Part shown: one piece after another, positions 1 to 5,120 of the stretch
Numbering within the stretch: position 1 is the stretch's first letter
Layout: every line of letters begins with the position of its first letter
Assembly (NCBI GenBank): GCA_944383945.1
Contig: CALWRL010000047.1
Location: 1-5,120, forward strand
Source of the DNA: an uncultured Clostridia bacterium
Lineage (GTDB): Bacteria > Bacillota > Clostridia > Christensenellales > UBA1242
Length of the DNA: 5,120 bases
Reading direction: 5' to 3'
The notes under the pieces: generated by a model
What the model was told of the DNA's origin: nothing
Seen by the model: the letters and a program-made list of their open reading frames with translations, nothing else
The model's database searches: none
Position numbers and translations under genes: made by a program

Positions 1-968
1 AAACTCCAAAAGATATTTACAAAGAATGTAGAATGAGGGTTTTAGACAAAAAAGGTGAAATTTTTGGAACAATGACCCCTCTTAAAGGGCTTAGTTGGGT
101 TTATGATGAGATTTATTTGAATAAATCTAACGATGAAGAAATTTGGAGCATTACCATGAACTGGGACGATAATCCATATTTAGATAAAGGAGAAATTAAC
201 AGCCTTAAATCCAGCATGAGCCAGGAAGAGCTTGAAAGTAGGTGTTATGGCAAGTTTTCTGCTGTTGGCGGGTTGGTTTATCCCGAATTTGACCCTGAAA
301 TTCATGTTATTGAACCATTTAATGTTCCGAAAGAATGGTTTGACAATATTTCCATTGACCCTGGGCTTAATAATCCTCTTTCTGCTCATTTTTACGCTGT
401 TGATTTTGATGGAAATGTTTATGTTATTGCTGAACATTATGAGGCGGAAAAAGATGTTGTTTACCACTCTAACGCGATTAAAAAAATTTGCGAGAGGCTT
501 GATTGGAAAAAAGGTTTTGGCGGGAAATACGAGGCACTTATTGATTCGGCTGCAACTCAAACAACTCTTTCTGGAATTAAAAGTGTTTGTGAACTCTTTT
601 TTGAAAATGGAATTAATGTTAATCCAAAAGTTAACAAGGATCTTTTTACAGGAATTAACAGGGTTAAGGCTTATTTAAAAAATGCGGAGGGAAAAAGCAG
701 GCTTTTTATCTTTAAAAATTGCGTTAACATGATAAGAGAAATTAAAGGCTATTTTTGGGGGACTAATGATAGGCCGATGAAAAATGAAGACCATGCGTTA
801 GATGAACTTAGATATTACATTATGTCTAGACCGGAAATTCCTAAAGTTGTTGAAAGTAAATCTGTTATTGAAAGAGAGAAAGAAAAACTTATTAGAAAAA
901 TTGACAACACTAGGAAAGGTTACATATTTAAAAAAATTAAAAATTGGAATACTAATTTTAATGCTTGA
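1..968 (+). CDS. Phage-type terminase large subunit, 3' part (ATPase C-terminal end plus nuclease domain)
   Basis: Partial gene: the frame is open from base 3 with no stop, so the true start lies upstream; the ATG at 33 is internal. About 321 residues are visible. Terminase large subunits are ATP-driven DNA-packaging motors with a C-terminal RNase H-fold nuclease that cuts concatemeric phage DNA. The visible start (GTMTPLKGLSWVY, about residues 22-34) fits the end of the ATPase domain; the Walker A and B half is off the window. The nuclease domain follows with three acidic clusters: ISIDPG (Asp at 357-359), LIDSAA (Asp at 543-545) and NEDHALDELRYY (about 783-818). All are intact, so the domain looks active. 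The last roughly 50 residues are a basic tail rich in Lys and Arg. Codon use matches the neighbouring genes. No portal gene follows; instead a winged-helix/membrane gene overlaps the last 8 bases. It could be a prophage remnant or a domesticated terminase. The family call is firm, the biological role is not. Confidence 0.85.
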   Translation, partial: TPKDIYKECRMRVLDKKGEIFGTMTPLKGLSWVYDEIYLNKSNDEEIWSITMNWDDNPYLDKGEINSLKSSMSQEELESRCYGKFSAVGGLVYPEFDPEIHVIEPFNVPKEWFDNISIDPGLNNPLSAHFYAVDFDGNVYVIAEHYEAEKDVVYHSNAIKKICERLDWKKGFGGKYEALIDSAATQTTLSGIKSVCELFFENGINVNPKVNKDLFTGINRVKAYLKNAEGKSRLFIFKNCVNMIREIKGYFWGTNDRPMKNEDHALDELRYYIMSRPEIPKVVESKSVIEREKEKLIRKIDNTRKGYIFKKIKNWNTNFNA

Positions 969-1320
969 TAAAAAAGATAAACTAGTTATGCTTTACATTT
1001 TTGAAATGTGCGAAAAGCAAGGCACTAAACTTATTTCTATGCAACAAATTATTGATTTTTTGTGTGTTAAAAAATTTGCTGTTTCAACCAGCGGAGTTGA
1101 TGAAATTATGATTTCGCTTTCAAAAGAGGGCTTGATTGATTATGTTAAATCTGAAAGCAAAAATGGCGTTGTTTTTTGCGTTGAACTTAAACCCAAAGGC
1201 AAACTTTTTAAAAAAGATTTGCAAAAGCAAAAGAAATATGCTTCATGGGTTTTGCTTAGGACTGTTCTTTTAACTATTTTTAGTTTTTTAATAGGGCTTT
1301 TGCTTAGGACTTTATTTTAA
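961..1320 (+). CDS. Small winged-helix-like protein with C-terminal membrane anchor, unknown function
   Basis: This gene encodes 119 residues. Residues 1-75 alternate predicted helices and strands (LVMLYIFEMCEKQ; LISMQQIIDFL; VDEIMISLSKEGLIDYVKSE; VVFCVELKPKG), the pattern of a winged-helix DNA-binding fold ending in a beta wing. Residues 80-93 are a Lys-rich linker. Residues 95-117 form one hydrophobic segment with Arg at 100 and 116, and the protein ends two residues later, like a tail anchor. The ATG at 961 overlaps the terminase stop (TGA 966-968) by 8 nt and has only a weak GGA about 12 nt upstream, so translation is probably coupled to the terminase. The frame stays open upstream to about 802, but that stretch runs inside the terminase gene and codes Leu/Lys-rich shadow sequence, so 961 is preferred. 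I have an impression that similar proteins occur in uncultured Clostridia, but could not check it. Role unknown; a membrane-held regulator is a reasonable inference. Confidence 0.75.
   Translation: MLDKKDKLVMLYIFEMCEKQGTKLISMQQIIDFLCVKKFAVSTSGVDEIMISLSKEGLIDYVKSESKNGVVFCVELKPKGKLFKKDLQKQKKYASWVLLRTVLLTIFSFLIGLLLRTLF
1250..1311 (+). repeat. 14-bp direct repeat flanking the membrane segment
   Basis: TTTTGCTTAGGACT occurs at 1250-1263 and again, identically, at 1298-1311. The copies are 48 bp (16 codons) apart and in the same frame, so each encodes LLRT. They bracket the core of the predicted membrane helix of the winged-helix protein. GGG precedes both copies, directly at 1247-1249 and one base further away at 1294-1296. 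It may be chance similarity from LLRT-type membrane-edge sequence or a trace of a local duplication. Confidence 0.6.
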
Positions 1321-1326
1321 TTTTTT

Positions 1327-1357
1327 TCAACTGCTAAAAACAGTTGATTTTTTTTTT
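1327..1357 (+). terminator. Intrinsic (Rho-independent) terminator after the winged-helix gene
   Basis: A perfect 7-bp stem, TCAACTG (1327-1333) with CAGTTGA (1341-1347), closes a 7-nt loop CTAAAAA. A run of ten T (1348-1357) follows directly. It begins 6 nt after the TAA stop at 1318-1320. The upstream flank is T-rich, not A-rich, so it should act on the + strand only. It separates the terminase/winged-helix unit from the downstream cluster. Confidence 0.85.
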
Positions 1358-1372
1358 ATTGTGGTTTATAAC
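1344..1372 (+). promoter_or_regulatory. Candidate sigma-A-type promoter for the downstream cluster, overlapping the terminator
   Basis: TTGATT (1344-1349) and TATAAC (1367-1372) are separated by 17 bp and match the TTGACA/TATAAT consensus at 4/6 and 5/6 positions. Initiation would fall near 1379, about 16 nt before the ATPase start codon and just ahead of its GTGAGG ribosome site (1385-1390). The -35 box lies in the 3' arm of the terminator stem. In DNA this AT-rich such matches arise easily by chance. A second -10-like TATTAT at 1373-1378 has only a T-run at the matching -35 position. Confidence 0.4.
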
Positions 1373-1394
1373 TATTATAGTTTTGTGAGGTAAA

Positions 1395-2039
1395 ATGATT
1401 GTTGTTAAAAATCTTAGCTTTAAGTTTACTAAAGAGTTTTTTGCTCTATACGATATAAATTTGCATATTAAAAAAGGAGAGGCTGTTTCGCTTCTTGGAG
1501 AAGAGTTTAGCGGGAAAACCACTTTTTTAAGAATTTTGTGCAAGCTTGAAAAAGATTATGTTGGTGAAGTTTACTTAAAAGATATTCCACTTAAAAAAGT
1601 AGATTTTTCATTTGATATTGATATGGGTTATATTCCAGCATCGCCGGTTTTTTTTGAGAAAAAAACTGTTTATCAAAATTTGCAATATCTTTTAAAAGTT
1701 AGGAAACTTAATAAATCGGAAAGAGAAGAGCAAATTAATAAACTTTTAATTGATTTTAATTTGGAAAAGTTTAGAGATGAAAAAGTTAAAAACTTATCTC
1801 TCTTCGATAAATATATACTCTCCTTTGCAAGACTTTCGTTAAGAGAACTTGAACTTGTTTTGATTGACAACATTTTTGAATCGCTTTCTCCTGAACAATA
1901 TGAAAAAATTAGTGATTTAATTAAAAAACAATTTTTAGCTAAAAAAATTACTTTGGTTCTTGCTACTTCTTCTCAAGATGTTGCAAAGGACTTGACAAAA
2001 CGAACCATTAAGTTTAAACTTGGTTCGATTGAAGAATAG
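1395..2039 (+). CDS. Degenerate ABC-type ATPase (Walker A intact, other catalytic motifs lost)
   Basis: The 214-residue protein has the length and layout of a single ABC nucleotide-binding domain. Opening strands (MIVVKNLSFKF; ALYDINLHIKKGEAVSLLG) lead to a perfect Walker A, GEEFSGKTT (residues 35-43). The remaining sites align in order but are altered. The Q-loop region reads GYIPAS, with Ala82 where Gln is expected. The signature LSGGQ is LSLFD (134-138). Walker B is LVLIDN (154-159), keeping Asp158 but with Asn159 for the catalytic Glu. The H-loop position is Ser192 in ATSSQD. Nucleotide binding is plausible but normal hydrolysis is unlikely. The start has GTGAGG at 1385-1390, 4 nt ahead of ATG. 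The gene is first in a cluster with a PucR-type HTH gene 20 nt downstream and a membrane protein gene after that, so it may serve a regulatory or structural role. It could still be a divergent transporter subunit. Confidence 0.85.
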   Translation: MIVVKNLSFKFTKEFFALYDINLHIKKGEAVSLLGEEFSGKTTFLRILCKLEKDYVGEVYLKDIPLKKVDFSFDIDMGYIPASPVFFEKKTVYQNLQYLLKVRKLNKSEREEQINKLLIDFNLEKFRDEKVKNLSLFDKYILSFARLSLRELELVLIDNIFESLSPEQYEKISDLIKKQFLAKKITLVLATSSQDVAKDLTKRTIKFKLGSIEE

Positions 2040-2049
2040 CCATTATATT

Positions 2050-2054
2050 AGGAG
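2050..2054 (+). promoter_or_regulatory. Ribosome binding site for the PucR-type HTH gene
   Basis: AGGAG lies 5 nt before the ATG at 2060, in the 20-nt gap after the ATPase stop. It is the best Shine-Dalgarno match in the window and supports the chosen start and independent initiation on a shared transcript. Confidence 0.75.
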
Positions 2055-2059
2055 TTTTA

Positions 2060-2413
2060 ATGAAAAAAGAGGAAAGTGCTGTTTTTTTAAATCAAGTTAA
2101 CAAAAATCTGTTTAAGAGCGAACAGGTTGTTGGAAAAAAGCTTAAAGTTTCGGACTATAAAAAAATTTTTAAAAACAAAGATTTAATTAAAATTTTGGAA
2201 AATGATGCAATTAATGAAACTGTTGATGCTTTTGTTCATGGCGGGTTAAACATCTCTCAGGCATCTGCGAATTCTTATGTTCATAGAAACACTCTTATTT
2301 ACAGAATTGGTAAAGTTAATAAAACAATTGGATTAGATTTGAAAAATTTTGAAGATTGTTTAATATATGTTAATATGAGAGAAATTTATAAAATGGTGGT
2401 AAAAAAACAATGA
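2060..2413 (+). CDS. Stand-alone PucR/CdaR-type helix-turn-helix protein
   Basis: The product has 117 residues. The C-terminal half matches the HTH domain found at the end of PucR/CdaR-type regulators: NISQASANSYVHRNTLIYRI (65-84), followed by GKVNKTIGLDLKNFEDCLIY. The HRNTLIYRI core and the GLDLxNFED turn are family hallmarks. Known members are usually several hundred residues with sensory domains ahead of the HTH. Here only about 50 Lys-rich residues precede it (MKKEESAVFLNQVNKNLFKS and onward), with no recognisable ligand domain. It probably binds DNA, perhaps controlling its own cluster, but no operator can be assigned. It is likely co-transcribed with the ATPase-like gene upstream. Its stop overlaps the start of the membrane protein gene (ATGA, 2410-2413), so those two products are probably made in a fixed ratio and may work together, the partner supplying the missing sensory input. 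The domain call is strong; the role is inferred. Confidence 0.85.
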   Translation: MKKEESAVFLNQVNKNLFKSEQVVGKKLKVSDYKKIFKNKDLIKILENDAINETVDAFVHGGLNISQASANSYVHRNTLIYRIGKVNKTIGLDLKNFEDCLIYVNMREIYKMVVKKQ

Positions 2414-3348
2414 TGTTTAAAAACTCAACTAAATTATTAGTTGCTAACTTTTCATTAGTTTGGAAGTTAATTCTTTATTATATCATTGTTTGCGGAATTG
2501 TTATTGGTCTTCTTGCACCTTTTTTTGGAACCATTGCTAGCGAATTTAACTCGGCTGGAAATTTAACCGAAGTTGGTAAGGTTTTAACAAATTTTAATGT
2601 TTCCATAAATCCTTTTGATTTTATTGTTAACTTTAATCAAATTGTTATAAATTTTTTGGAAATTTTTATTGGTTTTTGGGAATCTAACCCTGGCGTTGCT
2701 TTTTATATTTGCTTTGTTTTATTATATCTTTTCCCTTTCTTAATTGGGCTTGCTGATCTTCCTGTTGGACAATGTCTTTTCGGGTATATGTCTAGTTTAA
2801 CTAGGTATTCCTTTTTTGGTTCTTATATGAGATATTTTGGCAGGTCTGTTAGATTTCAACTTTTTAAAAATTTGATTTTATTGCCTATTAATATTTTAAT
2901 TGTTATTTGTCTTATTTTTACTCTTAGATTATCTGCTATTGGTGGCGTTTTGGTTTATTTCATGCCGTTTATTGTTTTGGCTGTTTTAGTTGGACTTGTT
3001 GCATTAAAGAAAACTTTGTTTTCTGGCTGGATGCCTGCTATTGTTGTTTATGATTGCAACATGTTTAAAGGATTTGTTAAAGGGTTTAAAGCTGTTTCTA
3101 GAAGATTTTTGAAAGTTTTTTCTACTGCAATTTGCATTATGCTTTTAGCTGTTGCATTTAATTACTTGTTTGGGACATTTGCTTTCCCTATTATTATTCC
3201 TGTTTTTGTTTGTATGTTTTATGTTTTTGAAATGGTTATGTTCTATGGAAGTCAAGGCATGAGATATTATGTTGATTTAGATACAATTCTTTCACCTAAA
3301 AAATTGGAAGAAAAAGATTCGTTTTGCAAACTTAAAAATTTAATTTAG
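2410..3348 (+). CDS. Polytopic membrane protein of unknown function
   Basis: The product has 312 residues with about six membrane helices: near 17-40, 95-116, 154-175, 177-200, 236-256 and 257-279. Residues 70-90 are a seventh, weaker hydrophobic stretch, and residues 41-69 look like an extramembrane loop. The stretch WMPAIVVYDCNMFKGFVKGF (207-226), followed by a basic KAVSRRFLKVF, resembles the amphipathic linker between helix pairs in some Bacillota integral membrane families (those related to the GPDPase membrane domain). That resemblance is pattern-based and weak. The C-terminus after 280 is soluble and ends in charged residues. No permease signature such as an EAA loop is visible, so nothing shows it pairs with the ATPase-like protein as a transporter. 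The start overlaps the HTH stop by 4 nt (ATGA); ATG 2413 is an equally possible start. The upstream GGTGG (2395-2399) is a weak ribosome site, so coupling is likely. Confidence 0.8.
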   Translation: MMFKNSTKLLVANFSLVWKLILYYIIVCGIVIGLLAPFFGTIASEFNSAGNLTEVGKVLTNFNVSINPFDFIVNFNQIVINFLEIFIGFWESNPGVAFYICFVLLYLFPFLIGLADLPVGQCLFGYMSSLTRYSFFGSYMRYFGRSVRFQLFKNLILLPINILIVICLIFTLRLSAIGGVLVYFMPFIVLAVLVGLVALKKTLFSGWMPAIVVYDCNMFKGFVKGFKAVSRRFLKVFSTAICIMLLAVAFNYLFGTFAFPIIIPVFVCMFYVFEMVMFYGSQGMRYYVDLDTILSPKKLEEKDSFCKLKNLI

Positions 3349-3354
3349 TTTTTA

Positions 3355-3369
3355 TAAAGCATTGCTTTA
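3355..3369 (+). other. Small perfect hairpin in the spacer before RNase J
   Basis: TAAAGC (3355-3360) and GCTTTA (3364-3369) form a 6-bp stem with a 3-nt ATT loop, 7 nt after the membrane-protein stop. No T-run follows, so it is not a convincing terminator. It lies in the 46-nt spacer that would be the 5' leader of the RNase J reading frame. It could be a processing or stability element, or an AT-rich coincidence. No good promoter was found in this spacer. Confidence 0.35.
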
Positions 3370-3379
3370 AATTTATATA

Positions 3380-3385
3380 AAGGAA
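3380..3385 (+). promoter_or_regulatory. Ribosome binding site that sets the RNase J start
   Basis: AAGGAA lies 9 nt before ATG 3395 and 12 nt before the adjacent ATG 3398, so 3395 is favoured. The next in-frame ATG (3557) has no such site. This supports translation of the N-terminal extension. Confidence 0.6.
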
Positions 3386-3394
3386 ATATTGATT

Positions 3395-5120
3395 ATGATG
3401 GAAAATGATTTGTCGCTCCGTGATGGGGCAAATTTTGAAGTTTTATCTTCAAATTCTAATGATGAAAAAAAATTGAAAATTAATAAAAAAGTTAACAAAA
3501 AAAACGATGTTAATCTTTTAAACAATGAAAACAAAAAGGTTGACAACAAAATAAAAATGTCAAAAAATAAAAAACCTTTGCAACTTGGCAATGGCTTAGA
3601 CCTTAGAGGACAAAACAATTTGGTTAAAAGTTCTCAACCTTTTAAAGGACCTAAAAAGTCTGTTAAAATAACTTTTTTAGGTGGTGTTGGAGAAATTGGT
3701 AAAAACATGACCGCAATTGAATATGATGACGAAATTATCATCGTTGATGGCGGGTTGGCTTTTCCAACCGGAGAATTTCCTGGAATTGATTTGGTTCTTC
3801 CTGACATCTCTTATCTTTTGGCAAACAGAAATAAAGTTAAGGGAATTATCATAACCCACGGACATGAAGATCACATTGGTGGTTTGCCATATATTTTGAA
3901 CGAACTAAAGGTTCCTGTTTACGGAAGTCCTATGACACTTGCTCTTTTGGATAACAAAATGCAAGAACATAAAATTGAATATAAAGCTGTTAGCGTTAAG
4001 CCAAAAAATTTATTAAAAATAGGCAATTTCCAAATTGAATTTATTAAAGTTAGCCATTCAATTGCTGGCTCGCTTGCACTTTGCATTTCCACTCCTGTTG
4101 GAAACATTATTCACACGGGGGACTTTAAAATTGATTTTGAGCCGATTGATGGAGTTATGACCGATTTAACTAGGTTTGGTGAACTTGGGAAAAAGGGTGT
4201 TAATTTGCTTCTTTGTGAAAGCACAAATGTTTGCAGAAAAGGTTATTCTATGAGCGAAGCCAATGTTGGTAGAACTCTTGAGGAACTTTTTAAAAAGTTT
4301 ATTGGGAAAAGACTTTTTGTTGCAACTTTTGCTTCTAATGTTCATAGACTTCAACAACTTCTTTGGTTGGCTGAAAAATTTAAAAGAAAAGTTGCTTTTG
4401 CCGGTAGGAGCATGATTAATGTTACAGAGGCCGCCGCCAAAATTGGCGAACTTTCTTACAATAAAGAAATTATTATTGATATTGAAAAAATAGACAAATA
4501 TGCAGATGGTGAACTTTTGATTCTTTGCACAGGTAGCCAGGGAGAACCTCTTAGTGCGTTAACCAGAATGGCTCATGGAGAGTTTCCAAAGGTTAAGCTT
4601 GGAGATGGCGATGTTGTTATTTTCTCCGCTTCTCCAATTCCTGGAAACGAAAAGGCCGTTTATAATGTTATTAATGCATTGTATAAAAATGGGGCTGATG
4701 TTATTTATGATGAACTTGCTGATGTTCACGCTTCGGGGCATGCTTGCCAAGAAGAATTAAAGACCATTCATGCTTTAACTAATCCAAAGTTCTTTATTCC
4801 TGTTCATGGTGAATATAGGCACCTAAAACAACACAAAGAACTTGCAATTTCTATGGGAATGAATTCAAGAGATATTATTTTGCCAGAACTTGGAATGCAA
4901 GTTGAAATGGGCGAAAATTATATTAAACAAGCCGGATTTGTTACAGCTGGCATTAGGCTTGTTGATGGATATGGTCTTGGAGATATGGAAAGCTCGGTTT
5001 TGAAAGAAAGAAAACAACTTTCGGAAGAAGGAATTTGTGTTGCAGTTATTAACATGAGTTCTCTTTCTGGCGAAGTTGGATTTGATCCTTTTATCATTAC
5101 AAGAGGTGTTGTTTATGACA
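3395..5120 (+). CDS. rnj: Ribonuclease J, 3' end beyond the window
   Basis: The 575 visible codons run off the right edge. RNase J is a cytoplasmic metallo-beta-lactamase/beta-CASP RNase with 5'-3' exonuclease and endonuclease activity in mRNA turnover and rRNA maturation. The core starts near residue 89 (KSVKITFLGGVGEIGKN). Two-zinc motifs follow in order: HGHEDH (155-160), SHS (220-222), HTGD (240-243) and, after the beta-CASP insertion, PVHGEYRH (469-476). The beta-CASP part shows ESTN (275-278), SNVHR (314-318), TGSQGEP (379-385), SPIPGNE (413-419) and HASGHACQEEL (445-455). GLGDMESSVLKERKQLSEEG (527-546) begins the C-terminal linker and domain. Bacillus RNase J1 starts almost directly at the core; here about 88 residues precede it, with 14 Lys and 9 Asn in residues 25-60. 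RNase Z and CPSF-type enzymes are less likely because they lack this motif set. The 46-nt spacer allows co-transcription with the membrane gene. Confidence 0.95.
   Translation, partial: MMENDLSLRDGANFEVLSSNSNDEKKLKINKKVNKKNDVNLLNNENKKVDNKIKMSKNKKPLQLGNGLDLRGQNNLVKSSQPFKGPKKSVKITFLGGVGEIGKNMTAIEYDDEIIIVDGGLAFPTGEFPGIDLVLPDISYLLANRNKVKGIIITHGHEDHIGGLPYILNELKVPVYGSPMTLALLDNKMQEHKIEYKAVSVKPKNLLKIGNFQIEFIKVSHSIAGSLALCISTPVGNIIHTGDFKIDFEPIDGVMTDLTRFGELGKKGVNLLLCESTNVCRKGYSMSEANVGRTLEELFKKFIGKRLFVATFASNVHRLQQLLWLAEKFKRKVAFAGRSMINVTEAAAKIGELSYNKEIIIDIEKIDKYADGELLILCTGSQGEPLSALTRMAHGEFPKVKLGDGDVVIFSASPIPGNEKAVYNVINALYKNGADVIYDELADVHASGHACQEELKTIHALTNPKFFIPVHGEYRHLKQHKELAISMGMNSRDIILPELGMQVEMGENYIKQAGFVTAGIRLVDGYGLGDMESSVLKERKQLSEEGICVAVINMSSLSGEVGFDPFIITRGVVYD

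Noticed and set aside
180..560. Open frame on the - strand across the terminase gene
   Set aside because: It overlaps conserved coding sequence, resembles no family I know and has no supporting start signals.
232..678. Hydrophobic open frame inside the terminase gene, + strand
   Set aside because: It is the Leu-rich out-of-frame shadow of an AT-rich gene with clear family motifs in the other frame.
802..960. Longer version of the winged-helix protein starting at ATG 802
   Set aside because: This stretch lies in another frame inside the conserved terminase nuclease region and gives Leu/Lys-rich shadow sequence; ATG 961 fits an overlapping operon start.
33..968. Terminase as a complete 311-residue gene starting at ATG 33
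   Set aside because: The frame is open to the window edge, residues before the ATG (TPKDIYKECR) fit the family, and the ATPase half is missing, so the gene is cut by the window.
1395..3348. Ordinary ABC transporter (ATPase plus permease)
   Set aside because: The ATPase lacks the signature, catalytic Glu, Q-loop and H-loop, and the membrane protein shows no recognisable permease coupling motif, so the transporter reading is not supported, although not excluded.
3362..3390. Promoter for RNase J using TTGCTT (3362-3367)
   Set aside because: The 17-bp-spaced -10 position reads AATATT, which is a poor match, and the -35 lies inside the hairpin.
3373..4750. Several short - strand open frames across the RNase J gene
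   Set aside because: All lie antisense to conserved RNase J motifs and read as low-complexity shadow sequence.
1..5120. CRISPR array, tRNA, rRNA or transposon ends
   Set aside because: No spaced direct repeats, cloverleaf-like sequences, conserved rRNA stretches or terminal inverted repeats were seen; tight coding leaves little room for them.

Overview
The window is low-GC, standard-code bacterial DNA. TGA is used as a stop, TGG encodes Trp, codons strongly favour NNT and AGA/AGG, and several starts have purine-rich Shine-Dalgarno sites. A PucR/CdaR-type helix-turn-helix, an RNase J and the base composition together suggest a Bacillota (Clostridia-like) genome, quite possibly an uncultured gut lineage. 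The lineage is inferred; no marker in the window fixes it. All genes are on the + strand and packing is tight: no gene-free stretch exceeds about 75 bases.

Region 1 (1-1357) holds the C-terminal part of a phage-type terminase large subunit. Its gene continues upstream out of the window, and its RNase H-like nuclease half looks intact. The gene overlaps by 8 nt a small gene for a winged-helix-like protein with a C-terminal membrane anchor. A clear intrinsic terminator closes this unit. No portal, protease or capsid gene follows, as would be expected in a normal phage packaging module.

Region 2 (about 1344-3348) starts with a candidate promoter whose -35 box lies in the 3' arm of that terminator. 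It then holds a compact three-gene cluster. The first gene is an ABC-transporter-like ATPase with a perfect Walker A but with the Q-loop, signature, catalytic Glu and H-loop all replaced. The second is a 117-residue stand-alone PucR-type HTH protein. The third is a polytopic membrane protein whose start codon overlaps the preceding stop (ATGA). This trio is the most unusual content here and may be an undescribed membrane-linked regulatory module.

Region 3 (3349-5120) holds a 46-nt spacer with a small perfect hairpin and then a ribonuclease J gene that runs off the right edge. All metallo-beta-lactamase and beta-CASP motifs are present. The core is preceded by a Lys/Asn-rich N-terminal extension of about 88 residues. 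The short spacer makes it possible that the trio and RNase J share a transcript.
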